A DNA stretch of 64,000 nt from Magnolia sinica (lineage: Eukaryota; Streptophyta; Magnoliopsida; Magnoliales; Magnoliaceae), in assembly GCF_029962835.1 (NCBI RefSeq), contig NC_080577.1, positions 186,001 to 250,000 on the forward strand, in the 5' to 3' direction. Shown here in pieces: positions 45,262 through 54,299 of this stretch. Made by a program: the position numbers and the translations under genes. The notes below the pieces were generated by a model, which searched no databases, was not told where the DNA came from, and saw only the letters and a list, made by a program, of their open reading frames with translations. Within the stretch, counting starts at the first letter, position 1; the number at the start of each line of letters is the position of its first letter.

Positions 45262-47428
45262 GGTCCTTTTAATAGAAGTAGAGTTGAAATTCAAAAAGAA
45301 AAAGAAGAAGAAGAAGAAGAAGAAAAAGATGGTGAAACTTAAAGGGGGAAATATCAGTGTTATTTGGGGATACTGCAATAGCAGAAGGCAAGTGGAATCT
45401 TGAAGCAGAGGGTGGGGAGATGCAGACAAAGATGGGACTAATTGTTTAAAAAGAGCAGCAGAAGAAGTGCCTGAGGAATCTGATGGCAAGAAAACAATGC
45501 ACATAAATGTTTGCTGGGGGCATGAGGTACAAAAGTCAATTAGCAAAACGTGGTCTAGCTGTAAAGATTGTCATAGAAGTTCAAATATAGAAACCCAAAA
45601 TCATATAGAGTGATAAAGAGGAAACAAAGAAATCAGTAATGCCATTTTGAAGTATATGAGAAATTATATGATGGGTTAAGCACATGAGAGAAAATATTTG
45701 CAAACTAAAAACAGTGAGGGAGAGGAGAAGTAAAGACGTAAACAATGTTAGATGCATTATGGGATTAGAAGTAAAGACATAAACAATGTTAGATGCATCA
45801 TGGGATTAGAAGTAAAGATATAAACAAGGGTAGATGCATCATGGGATTAGGGGATCTTGGTGAAAGACTGAGATTTGGGAGAGATAGATAGGTTACTTAA
45901 GTGGTCTTAATCTCTTAGATTTTTGCATTAAGGTGGAATAGAGGAGTTGAGAGTAAAAATTGCTCAAGCATAAGATGACGATACTTGAAATAGAAAGTGT
46001 CAGTGTTATTTGGGGAGAAAGAGATAGCACAAGGCAAGTGGAATCTTGAAGCAGAGGGCAGGTGGATGCTGACAAAGATGACTGTTTGTATAGAAAAAGT
46101 AATGGAACTGCTTGAGGAATCTAAAGGCAAGAAAAGCTCACATAAAGAAATGTTTGGTGGAATAACGAGGTACGGAAGGCAATTAGCAAAAGGACATCAT
46201 AGATGTAATTTGGTGCGTGACAGAGAAGTATTTATGTAGAAAATCTGGAAGCATATAAAACGATAAGAAGGAAGCAAAGAAAACTGTAATTCCAAGTATA
46301 AATCATATGAAAAATTGTATGATATATCAAGTGTACCTAAAATTCTCTCTCATATATTTCAGGTAGATATCCAAAATAGGTATTAGATAATGCTCAGAGC
46401 AAGCGTTTTGCACTGTATTCTTCTGATTTTCATTTTGTACAAGTGGATCTGTTTTTCAGTGATTCAAGCTGTTGATATCATCGGCCCACTCTGAATGAAC
46501 CATGCATCGAAAACATCCAAGATGGAAATTTTTTAAACCCTTCAACAGGCGGCCAATGTGGTTCCCATTCAACCAATAGAAGGCCAAATATTCTGCATTA
46601 AGGATCTTCCAATCTTGGTGATTTTTTGTGCATTTTCCATCCATGCTATGCACCATATCAACATTTTGCATCAGTGAACCATCAGCCCACTTGCATAAAC
46701 TGAAACTGGAACATGCTTTACAATCTTTCACCCAAGCATTGTATAAGATACATCATACATATATTCAAAATCCTTCGTGCCTGTTGTGGCTATGGTTGAG
46801 GATTATGGGTGTGTTCTTATAAGGCTTTGCCACATGGACTTGCATTCAGAATCAGAGGATTTCTCACAAGCCTGGATTAGGATAAATTTAGGTGATGTTT
46901 GTTCAGTTACCTTCCTCAATTATTGAGAATAGAACCATTAAAGTTTGGAGAGTTCATTATATTCTTGGTTTTCTTAGATCTAGTGGTTTTTTTTTTTTTT
47001 TTGGGTTTGGAACATACTTCCTTCATCTTCCATGTTTCATGCCTTGGTCCATTTTTGCCAGCTGCACTGAACAGACAAAAATGGGTACACGTGATATTTA
47101 TTCATCAGGAAAAAGCTTGTTGACACGGTTGTTTTCACTTTTTATGAACAAACAGTTCAAATAAAATTAATCACTTCCTGTATCAGTTGCTTATAAATAT
47201 TTACTAAATCCTAAACCCATATTGTTATCCCCCTTTGAGTAACTTTCCCCTCGCAGTGGTGTCTCATAGTATTAGCTCATACACTCCTTTGTCTGAATAC
47301 AGATGATTTTCCCATGGATGTTTGATGAAATTCATGCCTTGAGACATTTCAAGGAGGCAGCTCATTTGCTGGCCACGAAGGAGAATTGGCCTCCATTATA
47401 TGATGTCGCTTCTTTGAATAATAACCAG
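34299..47428 (+). CDS. Proline iminopeptidase-like S33 alpha/beta hydrolase, 9 exons, 3' end missing
   Basis: The nine exons join in phase to 450 codons with no stop. Features of peptidase family S33: YSVPDLKLRDHRFTVPLDY near the N-terminus, the oxyanion-type GGPG at residues 124-127, DQRGTG at 153-158, and the nucleophile elbow GQSYGG with Ser213. The later cap and C-terminal region includes FERVWDPILVPGGRKR, FDTNPLYALLHESIYCQ and MIFPWMFDEIHALRHFKEAA. Such enzymes remove N-terminal proline from peptides. Residues 1-54 are rich in S, R and P and poor in acids, which suggests an organelle transit peptide; starting at ATG 34461 would give a cytosolic form. The family normally continues about 65 residues past exon 9, including the catalytic His. 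That part is not seen by 64000, so the gene either continues across a transposon-filled intron or is truncated. Confidence 0.85.
34877..35013 (+). CDS. S33 hydrolase exon 2
   Basis: The acceptor is TTTTACAG. It encodes AGKEEQPLPYLLFLQGGPG through RVVLLDQ and carries the GGPG oxyanion-type motif. It ends with a non-canonical GC donor (CAG then GCATGA). Confidence 0.85.
35014..35095 (+). other. 82-bp GC-AG intron
   Basis: The splice between LLDQ and RGTGLST requires GC at 35014-35015 and AG at 35094-35095. No GT donor nearby keeps the conserved DQRGTG motif. GC-AG introns are about 1% of plant introns. Confidence 0.8.
35096..35269 (+). CDS. S33 hydrolase exon 3
   Basis: It encodes RGTGLSTPLTVSSLSQMTAP through DGGPWTVLGQ and ends in phase 0 just before the nucleophile serine. 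The donor is GTATCA. Confidence 0.85.
36038..36286. repeat. Long hairpin (foldback) in intron 3
   Basis: Arms 36072-36143 and 36171-36246 are nearly perfect inverted copies of each other (sharing GATCTCTCCARATCTCCCAT), with a loop of about 30 bp. Weaker pairing extends to GTTAGAG/CTCTAAC at the outer ends. Transcribed as part of the intron it would fold into a long stem, a possible substrate for DCL enzymes. It encodes nothing. Confidence 0.85.
36380..36515 (-). pseudogene. RTE LINE C-terminal fragment, copy A (distal part)
   Basis: Minus-strand remnant of the RTE C-terminus (GVAPMGNKIRESRLR region). It is interrupted by the solo LTR at 36516-37192 and continues at 37193. It contains the uninterrupted ATTGGTGC site (36491-36498) that is occupied by a hAT-like element in copy B. 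Confidence 0.65.
36536..36591. repeat. (GT)n(GA)n compound microsatellite
   Basis: About 13 GT units pass directly into about 15 GA units, within the solo LTR. Confidence 0.95.
36591..36702. repeat. 56-bp tandem duplication in the solo LTR
   Basis: Units at 36591-36646 and 36647-36702 both carry TGCCTTATTTATAACAATCA and differ at about two positions. The TTATTTATAA stretch may be the LTR TATA region. Confidence 0.9.
37193..37490 (-). pseudogene. RTE LINE reverse transcriptase C-terminal fragment, copy A
   Basis: Minus strand. Motifs typical of plant RTE C-termini are readable, with breaks: SIIHEGGEIEKDVAHRILAG, PAMLYGIECW and AEMRMLRWMCGKTR. It lies in intron 3 of the hydrolase gene, opposite to its transcription. 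Confidence 0.8.
37491..39800 (+). other. Remainder of intron 3, T-rich, no gene
   Basis: About 2.3 kb of T-rich intron sequence with many variants of TTGATTGAATT-like words and no terminal repeats or coding. It ends in the acceptor ACTTGTGCAG. Confidence 0.55.
39801..40037 (+). CDS. S33 hydrolase exon 4
   Basis: It opens with the nucleophile serine codon AGC (39801-39803) in SYGGFCAVTYLSFAPQGLK and runs to LTEYEGGG. The donor is GTAAGT. Confidence 0.9.
40130..40230 (+). CDS. S33 hydrolase exon 5
   Basis: It encodes VLLPSGGMLTPRGLQTLGLS through FERLHYM, ending inside the Met codon. The donor is GTAAGG. Confidence 0.9.
40340..40412 (+). CDS. S33 hydrolase exon 6
   Basis: It encodes FERVWDPILVPGGRKRISYF followed by FLKA. 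The donor is GTAAAG. If this intron is retained, translation stops 27 codons later at 40494-40496. Confidence 0.85.
40413..42303 (+). other. Intron 6
   Basis: It contains a probable hAT-type MITE (41455-41920). An open frame at 41049-41348 has no recognised similarity and no splice support. Confidence 0.5.
41455..41920. mobile_element. Probable non-autonomous hAT-type element, 466 bp
   Basis: The left end TAAGGGTGGGAATAGGCC and the inverted right end (TAGGGGTCGCAATGGGCC when reversed) agree at most positions. The interior is rich in GGCTC/GAGCC and GGCTTGGGCT words in both orientations, the pattern of plant hAT MITE subterminal repeats. The flanks GTTGGGGT and GGGGTGGT are not a convincing target duplication. 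Confidence 0.55.
42304..42372 (+). CDS. S33 hydrolase exon 7
   Basis: It encodes FENWMAFDTNPLYALLHESI then YCQ. The acceptor is TTTTGCAG and the donor GTAATC. In phase 0 on both sides. Confidence 0.9.
42528..42635 (+). CDS. S33 hydrolase exon 8
   Basis: It encodes GASSQWSAHRVRDEFEDMFD through SVLFTGE. Two acceptors three bases apart (CTAG and CTAGAAG) would add or omit one lysine; the family favours starting at Gly. The donor is GTAAAC. Confidence 0.85.
42970..43430 (+). pseudogene. RTE LINE endonuclease fragment
   Basis: Plus strand. It reads VFIVGDLNVNVGRKHERYMP (the GDLN motif of APE endonucleases), then TFWKSRMSI and a KIDFSCLGERSG-type segment, with frameshifts. It lacks the RT domain and both ends. 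Confidence 0.7.
43440..43526 (+). pseudogene. L1 LINE C-terminal fragment, left part
   Basis: It continues in sense and content with 44774-45060, and the TRIM array is inserted between the two parts. It is too short and eroded for confident motif calls on its own. Confidence 0.45.
43532..43767 (-). repeat. TRIM LTR a (minus orientation)
   Basis: 236 bp, the same length as the solo copy at 48118-48353. It is followed by a minus-strand internal segment with primer site at 43806-43817 (GCTCTGATACCA on the plus strand). Confidence 0.85.
43821..44076 (+). repeat. TRIM LTR b (plus orientation)
   Basis: It starts TGATGTGAGGGCATTTTCAC, ends CTGTATCA, and is followed by a mutated primer site (TAGTATCAGAGT) at about 44080. 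It faces LTR a across the short internal segment, which makes the inverted junction. Confidence 0.8.
44123..44473 (+). repeat. Two 5'-truncated TRIM LTRs (c and d)
   Basis: LTR c (about 44123-44287) and LTR d (about 44288-44473) both lack the GGGCATTTTCAC start and share the GTACCCATGTGAT to GTGGTTAAT core. LTR d is followed by an intact primer site at 44477-44488 (TGGTATCAGAGC). Confidence 0.75.
44533..44768 (+). repeat. TRIM LTR e (plus orientation, right end)
   Basis: 236 bp from TAATGCAAGGGCATTTTCAC to CTGCATCA, directly abutting the TTACG duplication. Confidence 0.85.
44774..45060 (+). pseudogene. L1 LINE C-terminal zinc-binding (zf-RVT) fragment
   Basis: It reads RNWITPNVCILCLQDGELMD then HLFMHCG, which matches the C-x2-C...H-x4-5-C arrangement at the end of plant L1 ORF2. 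Later pieces such as GRFVLWKAYGYLERVEK are frameshifted. Confidence 0.75.
45236..45262. repeat. Poly(T) tract
   Basis: About 25 T. It could be the poly(A) end of a minus-strand retroposon or simple slippage. Confidence 0.8.
45300..46260 (+). pseudogene. RTE LINE fragments, linker region present twice
   Basis: About 45335-45600 and 45990-46260 are two diverged copies of the same RTE segment. Each shows words like QVES/GKWNLEAEG and EVMELLEESKGK / EEVPEESDGKK, followed by HKE...WWxNEEVQKAI-like remnants. Between them, near 45715, lies KARERRSKDVNNVRCIMG-type RTE sequence. Both copies are out of frame. Confidence 0.65.
45726..45848. repeat. 41-bp minisatellite, three copies
   Basis: Units start at 45726, 45767 and 45808, each beginning AGAAGTAAAGA, with a few substitutions. 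The unit is derived from RTE coding sequence. Confidence 0.95.
47303..47428 (+). CDS. S33 hydrolase exon 9 (last exon found)
   Basis: It encodes MIFPWMFDEIHALRHFKEAA through VASLNNNQ and ends in phase 0 at a GT donor (GTCTGC). It is a normal internal exon of this family; the next exon should begin near VPVAAAVYYEDM-like sequence, which I could not find downstream. Confidence 0.9.
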
Positions 47429-47609
47429 GTCTGCTACCTCTTGTACCTCTCTCTCTAGTAATCATAAGATTTTATTTTTATTTTTCTTTGTAACAATAAT
47501 GAAAGGTCACTTTTCTTTTCTTTTTCTTATTATTATTTTTTTATATTGTTTGCATAATTTTACCTCTCCAGTTTCTGGTTGAATAAATAAGACTTCCGTC
47601 GTTATGTTG

Positions 47610-48430
47610 ATTTTATCTAGTGTTTTCAATATTGACAATATCGGTCGATATTATCAGCATTGTAGGTGCCTAATATGAAACAACCAGGTTCCATGGTGTC
47701 GCCGATAATATTGCATTGTATTGATGGTAGCTCTTGATATTTTAAAATATCATGAGATATCACCAGGATTCCTTTATAAAGTTCCCGATATCGTCAATGC
47801 ATACGATACGTAACAATGATATCAAGGTAGCATATGGGAGGTTTAAAAAACTCATTTTTTCAGGGATTTTTTGTTTTGAATCTCTTGGTGGGATGTCGTG
47901 GGCACAAATATATTTTTGCTTCTTTTTCTTGGTTTTTGGATTTATTTTTTGTATTTTGGTGCTTGTTTTGTACGATATATGAATGATCTAAACTCCTTTC
48001 AGATATAATTAAATCACTTCTATCAGATAGCATAGTTTAGGAACATATACAAAAGGAAGCTTTTTATGCATTTTTTGTTTTTTGTGATGTTTTGAATTCC
48101 AAGTATGCAATCATGTCTGATGCAGGACAATTAACCACTTGCTCTAAAAGCTTGAATTGTTAGAGCATGGCGAATCAATCCCTTTATCTTATAGCCCAGG
48201 CCCCACATCTCATGAGTTAGGACCTCGGCCGAACCCCCCTCGTGGGCCCCAAATCACATGGGTACCGCCTCACACGGGCTGCCCACCCCGAGTGTGCCCC
48301 TGCATCCCACAGGCAACCCCACTTGAGCCTGGTATGAAAATGCCCCTGCATTAATGTCTCTTTTAACATCTCCTGAAGTTCCATTGAAAAGTTCCATCAT
48401 TTTCCCAATGTTTCCCCCGGACAACTATAC
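47610..48430. mobile_element. Partial relative of the 6-kb TATCG-rich hAT-like element
   Basis: It begins AGTGTTTTCAATATTGACAA, close to the ends of the element at 50355-56419, followed by ATATCG-rich sequence to about 47850. Its other end (48370-48420, CCTGAAGTTCCATTGAAAAG) matches the internal inverted repeat at 53280-53335 of that element. A TRIM solo LTR sits inside. No clear target duplication was found. Confidence 0.5.
48118..48353 (-). mobile_element. TRIM solo LTR, 236 bp, TSD ATGTC
   Basis: It runs from TGATGCAGGACAATTAACC to CCCCTGCATTA, flanked by ATGTC at 48113-48117 and 48354-48358. It is the same family as the array at 43532-44768 and gives the true LTR length. Confidence 0.9.
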
Positions 48431-48432
48431 AT

Positions 48433-48731
48433 TCTCCAATCATCATCTTCATCATCATCATCATCATGTCATCTAAGCCTTTTCCATACTAATCGGGGTC
48501 GGCTACTGAATCTTGTTATGTTTGTCCACTCTGTCACGGACCATATCCTCAGTTAAACCATAGGTCCTCAAGTCTTTTCTTACTAACTCCAACCACGTCC
48601 TTTTAGGCCTTCCCCTTTCCCTTTTAGAGCCTTTTAACTTGAACAACTCAATCTTTATAACTAGTGTAGTTCTTGGTTTCCATTGCACATGGCCAGAACC
48701 TCTAAGTCCACTTCCTCTCTTCTTATTACCT
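48433..48731 (-). pseudogene. RTE LINE 3' end, copy B, with (ATC)n tail
   Basis: The (ATC)n run at about 48440-48470 followed by CATCTAAGCCTTTTCC is the typical tail of a minus-strand plant RTE element. The minus strand encodes the C-terminus: RGSGHVQWKPRTT, ERGRPKRTWLELVRKDL and GLTEDMVRDR. It continues at 49300 and 60696 beyond two insertions. Confidence 0.85.
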
Positions 48732-48739
48732 ATTGGTGC

Positions 48740-49291
48740 AAGTGTTTTATATAGCGCCCGTAGCATAGTGGTAACGCTTGTAGCATAGCGTAAAGTATGC
48801 GTAGCGTATGTAGTGTCGTAGCATGTATAGCATATGTAGCATCATAGCGTGCATAGCGTATGTAGCATATACTATACTTTTTTTAAAAATAAATGGTAAT
48901 TATATTTTGTAATTTGTACTTAATACTCTCAACTTGTGGGATTTTAATTTTTAATATTTTTTTTGTACTTGTGACTTGTGGTTTCAATTAGACATTATTA
49001 ATTATAGTTTGCTTAAAACGTTGTTGACGTGATAATGATTTGATTTGGTTTATGTACGTGAATTGGCTTTTGATAAATGATAATTAATTACTTGTTTGAA
49101 CATGCTTCTACTTGAAAAAATGAATAATCTTTTAGGAATTTTTATTTTTATTTTGTTTTTTTTTCTTACTATTTATCATATTTTTTCAACTTCTAAATTA
49201 AAAATAAATAAATAGAAGTATCGTGTAGCTTACGATACACGCTACAAAGGGATGAATGTTATGCAACACGCTACCACTATTTAAAACATTG
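48740..49291. mobile_element. Non-autonomous hAT-like element, 552 bp, TSD ATTGGTGC
   Basis: It is flanked by ATTGGTGC at 48732-48739 and 49292-49299. The ends AAGTGTTTTATATAG and CTATTTAAAACATTG form an imperfect inverted repeat. Subterminal regions contain many GTAGCATAGCGTA-like words. The paralogous RTE at 36480-36510 is uninterrupted, confirming the insertion. No coding. Confidence 0.85.
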
Positions 49292-49299
49292 ATTGGTGC

Positions 49300-49454
49300 T
49301 ACTCCTAACTTCCCTCAAATGCATTCATTCCTAATTCTATCCTCGTCTTGCCATTCATCCATCTCAACATCCTCATTTCCACTACACTTAACCTATGGAC
49401 ATGTTATTCCTTGACTGTCTAATATTTTGTCCCATAAAGCATGGTTGGTCTTAT
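49300..49454 (-). pseudogene. RTE LINE copy B, middle piece
   Basis: It matches copy A at 37198-37333 (MRMLRWMNGKTR-like region on the minus strand). It ends at the Copia target duplication CTTAT (49450-49454) and resumes at 60696. Confidence 0.8.
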
Positions 49455-49678
49455 AGTTGAGTTGGATTTGAGAAGAAATCAGTAGAAAGAGTGGAAGGGA
49501 AGGTGTAGAAAGAGAGAAGAGAAAAAGGATGGTTAGGGCAATGGGTTGTCTATCCACCTCTACACAACTCTCATATTATTTATAAATATGTACATATGGC
49601 GCTCCAGAAGAGCATACTAAGCATATACACACATGCACTCAAATAAAGACAATTCATAGTTACATATATTTCTCAATA
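49455..49678 (-). repeat. Copia 3' LTR (left)
   Basis: 224 bp. It matches 60437-60695 except for about 35 bp that are duplicated in the right copy. A polypurine-type stretch (CTCGAGGGGCAA on the minus strand) precedes it. Confidence 0.85.
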
Positions 49679-49689
49679 TTGCCCCTCGA

Positions 49690-50346
49690 GTTGGAGCATA
49701 GATATCAATCATGGCCAACTTGTCTACTAGATGCTGCAAGGGATCTTGAACAAGGGATTTAATGAACAGATCAGCTAACTGCTCCCTGGAACGAATGAAT
49801 GGAGTCGCAATTTCTTTAACAACCACCTTTTCACGGATGGAGTGACAGTCTATCTCAAGATGTTTGGTACACTTATGAAACACATGATTAGAATGACAAC
49901 TTGATTGTCACAGTACAAAGGAATTAGACCAGAAGGAGGATAACCAAGCTCTTGTAACAAGGTGTGAAGCCACATAAGTTCAAACGTCACCCATTGCTCT
50001 ATATTCAGCTTATGCAGTGGACCGAGCAACTACAAACTGATTTTTACTCTTCTAGGTGACTAGATTGCCACCCACAAAGGTGCAATAGCCAGATGTAGAT
50101 TGGTGATCATGAAGACTACCGGCATAGTGGGCATCAGAGAAACCAGAGAGATAAAGATGACCATGTCATTGAAATTGTAAGACTCGACTAGGAGCCAATT
50201 TCAAATAACGGAGGATCCGATACATAACAGAAAGATGGGATGTACGAGGTGCATGCATAAACTGATTGATGACACCTATTGCAAACGAGAGGTCAAGGTC
50301 GTGTAATAGTCTAATAAATCAGGCTTCCAGCTAAGCGTCCAACTAA
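49690..50346 (-). pseudogene. Copia RNase H and C-terminal fragment
   Basis: The minus strand reads LIPLYCDNQVVILI, then TVTPSVKRWLLKK and LADLFIKSLVQDPLQHLVDK. These correspond to the Copia RNase H core (CDNQ) and the ADIFTK-type end. Stops are frequent. It joins the RT piece at 56428 across the hAT-like insertion. Confidence 0.8.
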
Positions 50347-50934
50347 GTTACGATCAATGTTCAAAATATCGGTATCGCGCTATGTATCGCACCCTTGGGA
50401 TACAGATACGTATTGGTTATCGCACGGGATCAGTGTTCGAGTTGTCGACGAAATGGCGATATTATCTCCGATAATATTGGTGTCGCTAGTCTAGCGATAC
50501 CGAAACCTCATTTTTTCATTTCTCTTCGGATTTTCGGCGAAATATTAGAGATATAGACGAAAATCTTGTATTATTGCCGACAATATCGAGATTATCGCAC
50601 TGTAGCTACCAACCAACAACCCATAAATCCAATAAATAGGTAAGAAAACCCGTCTTTCAAAAAATCGGAAAAAATATCGGAACTGGGAAGATCTACCCAT
50701 TGATTGGAACTCGGAGCTCGGAAGAACGCCTCGATCAACAGCGTCGATTGCAGACATTCCGTTCGGATTTGCAGGTAAGAAAATCCCCCTTTCTTCGGCA
50801 ACAACCCTCTTTCAAAAACCCCCTTTATTCGGCGGCAATCCCTCTTCCACGAAATTTTGGGTTTTTTTTTGAAAGAAAAACCTTCCAGCCCGGAAGATTT
50901 ATATGGAAGCCTCGAGCACGTGATGCGGTTTGGC

Positions 50935-51425
50935 TAGTGACGCTGCCAGGTGGCTAGTCACAAGTGCTATGTGGGCCCCACCATGATCTATTTGTTTTAT
51001 CAACACCGTCCATTCATTTTTAAATGTCATTTTAATCGTTGTCCCATAAATGAGATTCATTAGAATCTCAGTTGGACCACACCATGGGAAAAAAATAATG
51101 ATTGAACGTCTACCATTAAAAACCTCCTAGGGCCCACTATAACGTTTATTTGACATATAACCGGTAGATTAGGTCATACGGACCTGGATGAAGGCAAAAA
51201 ACAAATATCAGCTTGATCCAAAACTGTTGTAGCCCCAGGAAGTTTTTAATGGTGAGAGTTCAATCAACGCTGTATGGTCCACTTGAGATTTTGATCCGCT
51301 TCGTTTTTGGGTTCTTAGCATAAAATTATCTGTAAAATGGATTAGACGGCATGGATGATACACATACATCATGTTTAAGGTCCATGGAGCACCGACCACT
51401 AGCCATTGGCTAGTCGCAAGGAGTA
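50935..51425. repeat. Foldback MITE d
   Basis: The ends resemble GGCTAGTCACAAGTGCTATG and its complement near 51400 (GGCTAGTCGCAAGGAGTA). The arms carry the GGGCCCCACCATGAT core. Boundaries are approximate. Confidence 0.65.
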
Positions 51426-51431
51426 TCCAAT

Positions 51432-51925
51432 CCGTTTGAGGTAGCGGATTGCGTAGCGAGCAACTCCTACGCTTAGCGAAACTGAGTAAACCCTGTGAGG
51501 CCCACAATGATTTATTTATTTTATCCACTCCGTCCATACATTTTAACAGATAATTTTAGGCCTAAAGGCAAAAAATGAGGCATATCCAATGTTCAAATGG
51601 ACCACACCACAATAAACAGTTGAATTGAATGTCTACCGTTGAAAAATACTTGGAGGGACACAGAAGTTTTGGATCAAGCTTATATTTGTGTTTTCCTTTC
51701 ATCCATGTCTGTATGATCTTATGAACAAGTTGGATGAAAAATGAACATCACTGTGGGGCCTAAAAAGGTTTCAACGGTGGAAATCATTATCCCCACTGTT
51801 TACAGTGGTATGATCTACTTAATCTTTGGATATGAATCAACTTTGGGCTCAACCCCTTAAATTAGATGGAAAAATGGATGGACGGCGTGGATAGACCACA
51901 TACATTCAAGGTGGGCCCAAATGAG
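51432..51925. repeat. Foldback MITE e
   Basis: It is close to the MITE at 7003-7539, starting GGTAGCGGATTGCGTAGCGA, with the shared middle TTTTGGATCAAGCTTATATT. The right end is less clear. Confidence 0.65.
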
Positions 51926-52120
51926 TGGTCACTGAATGTTTAAACAGTGGTTACTGAATCTCCACTATTTCCTCTCGTGTGGTTGCCCTGAGTTTTGGAT
52001 CCACAGATTTTTTGTCTGATGTCCTAAAATGAGCTAAAAAAACGGATAGACGGGGTGGATTTTTTAGAAACATCATGGTGGGCCCCACGTAGCGTCCCAG
52101 TGGAGGAAAGAAATCCCCGT
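51926..52120. repeat. Half foldback MITE f (right arm only)
   Basis: Only the arm ending CATCATGGTGGGCCCCACG is present; it lacks the partner arm. Confidence 0.55.
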
Positions 52121-52128
52121 CCGGACGC

Positions 52129-52665
52129 GGATTAGCTGCTGACAGGATGAGTAGCGAGACTCGCCACCGAGGTGACGTTGCCAAGTTCTGTAGGCCCCAC
52201 CATGATGTATGTGTTGTATCCTCACAGTCCATCTATTTTTCTAGACCATTTTAGGGTATGAGACCAAAAATGAAGTATATCCCAATCTTAAGTGGACCAC
52301 GTTACAAGAAACAGTGTTGAATGAACGTAGACTATTAAAAACTTTTTGGGGCCATTAAAGTATTGGATCAAGCTAATCTTTGATTTTTCCCTTCATCTTG
52401 GTCTGTATGACCTAATCAACAGATTGGATGTCAAATACACAGTACAGTGGGCCTTAGGAGGATTTTAATTGTGGATATCCAATCACTATCGTTTTCATGT
52501 GGCGTGGTCCATTGGATCTAACTCATTCTTTACCTCATACTAAAATGATATCTTCAAATGGTTGGACGGTATGGATACGAAACATAAAGCGTGGTGGGCC
52601 CACAGAACCACTCGACGTCACTTCAGTAGCAAGTCTTGCTACTCTACCTGTCATAGCTAATCCGT
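52129..52665. repeat. Foldback MITE g
   Basis: It has a good terminal inverted repeat: CGGATTAGCTGCTGACAGG at the left and CTGTCATAGCTAATCCG at the right. Inner arms include GAGTAGCGAGACT and AGTCTTGCTACTC. Confidence 0.75.
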
Positions 52666-52679
52666 GTTCCTACGGAAGC

Positions 52680-53065
52680 GGGTACATACGTGTCGTGTGA
52701 GGATGCGAATTGTGTACTTACTAAATTATGTGGGGTCCACCGTGATTTACATATTTTATCCACTCCGTCCATCCATTTTAACAGATAATATGAGGGCTTT
52801 AGCCCAAAAACTAAGTATATCCAAATCTCAAGTGGACCTCACCATGGGAAACAATGCGAATTGAAATTATACCGTCTAAAATTTCATGGGGGCCACAAAA
52901 GTTTTGGATCAATCTGTTATTTGTGTTTTTCCTTCATCCATGTCTTTGTGATCTTATGAAGGGGTTGGATGACAAATAAACATCACTGTAGGCCTTACCA
53001 AGGTTTCAACGGTGGAAATCATTATTACCACTATTTCCTGTGGTGTGGTCCACTTGGCCAAAAAG
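52680..53065. repeat. Foldback MITE h (right arm truncated)
   Basis: It has a left arm with GGGGTCCACCGTGATTTACA and the shared middle. The right arm stops after GTGGTGTGGTCCACTTGG. Confidence 0.6.
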
Positions 53066-53279
53066 TGTATTTTTTTTTTTTAAAATTCATTTACTTTTGC
53101 ATGTCTTAATTATTGTAAGCTTGCATTTGTATTATATACACTCTTTGGTTACTATTTGAGTGATTTCTTACAACAACGCATGCCTTTTGGCCCCCATTAA
53201 ATGGAAACTCATTATTTAATGAATTCTTTTTGCAAATTTTTCATTCCTGAATATGTAAATATGTGTATTTAGGCATGTC

Positions 53280-53535
53280 CTGAAGTTTTACTGAAAAATT
53301 CCATCATTTTCTCCATGTTTCCCAATTTTTCCTTGCATTTCCGATTATTGGCGATATTATCGGCGATAACAATATTATATCTTTATCTCTGGCCAGCGAA
53401 ACTTTTAGCGATACCAACAACTCAAACACTGCACGGGATATATCGTTTGTATCGCATAATTTATCGCACTTTTTGGGAAACATGGGGAAACATTGGTAAA
53501 ACAGTTGAATTTTTCAATGAAACTTAAGGGATTGT
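53280..53535. repeat. Inverted repeat around a TATCG-rich core
   Basis: The left arm (about 53280-53330, CTGAAAAATTCCATCATTTT) and right arm (about 53478-53535, GGGAAACATGGGGAAACATT onwards) are imperfect inverted copies. They enclose GCGATATTATCGGCGATAAC-type sequence. It may be the end of a second nested TATCG-family element. Confidence 0.65.
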
Positions 53536-53839
53536 TAAAAAAGACCTTAATACACACTTTTAAATCATAACATCTCAAAAAAAATGTGCACATAATAAGT
53601 TTCCTTTGTATTGGGTAATAAGTTATGCGACGTTTAACTAAACTAATGCAACTATATTTAAATTGAATGTATAACATTTATAAATGTATCAAAGACATGT
53701 ATGAAAACACAACCATTTCATTGAAAAGCAAAAGAAGTAAAATTTGAAAAATATACTAGTTGTGGCTTAGATCCACGTAAAGTTGCGTTGTGGCTCGTAA
53801 TCATCGTCTCCATTTCAACGGGCTGGGAATAGTATCGAC

Positions 53840-54275
53840 GCCATGATGCAAAGGTTTTATTTACGCCTTCCATCCCTATTTACAGATCATTTTAGGATAT
53901 GAAACCAAAAATGAGGCAGAACCAAGGCTTAAGTGGGCCACAAAGTGGTGATTGAACAACCACCATTAAAAGCTTCTTAAGAGTTGCAAAAGTTTTTGAT
54001 CGAGTTGATATTTTTGTTTTCACTTCATCCAGGTCTACAAGACCTTATGGATGGGTTGAATGGTAAAAAAGCATCACAGTGGCCCCTAGAAAGGTTTCAG
54101 TGATGGGTGTCATTATCACTGCGGCTTCCTTTGGTGTGGTCCACTATATCTCTGGACCTACTTCATTTTTTGGATCATGCAGCAAAATGATATGAGAAAA
54201 GGGATGAATGGCGTAGATAAAACCCTTACATCATGGTGGACCCCACAGATGCCTGCCTAGACAGAGTATGGTGCG
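53840..54275. repeat. Foldback MITE i
   Basis: Arms contain CCATCCCTATTTACAGATCA and its counterpart ending CATCATGGTGGACCCCACAG. The outer ends are unclear. Confidence 0.6.
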
Positions 54276-54299
54276 TGGGGTAAGACGCAACCCTTCTTT

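Larger units (their letters stand above)
42636..47302 (+). other. Intron 8, filled with LINE and TRIM insertions
   Basis: It holds an RTE endonuclease piece, an L1 fragment split by a TRIM array, duplicated RTE pieces and a minisatellite. A minus-strand open frame at 46456-46731 is not recognised. 46740-47290 shows nothing identifiable. Confidence 0.6.

Noticed and set aside
46456..46731. 91-codon minus-strand frame in intron 8
   Set aside because: No recognised domain, no splice context and transposon-rich surroundings; not called as a gene.
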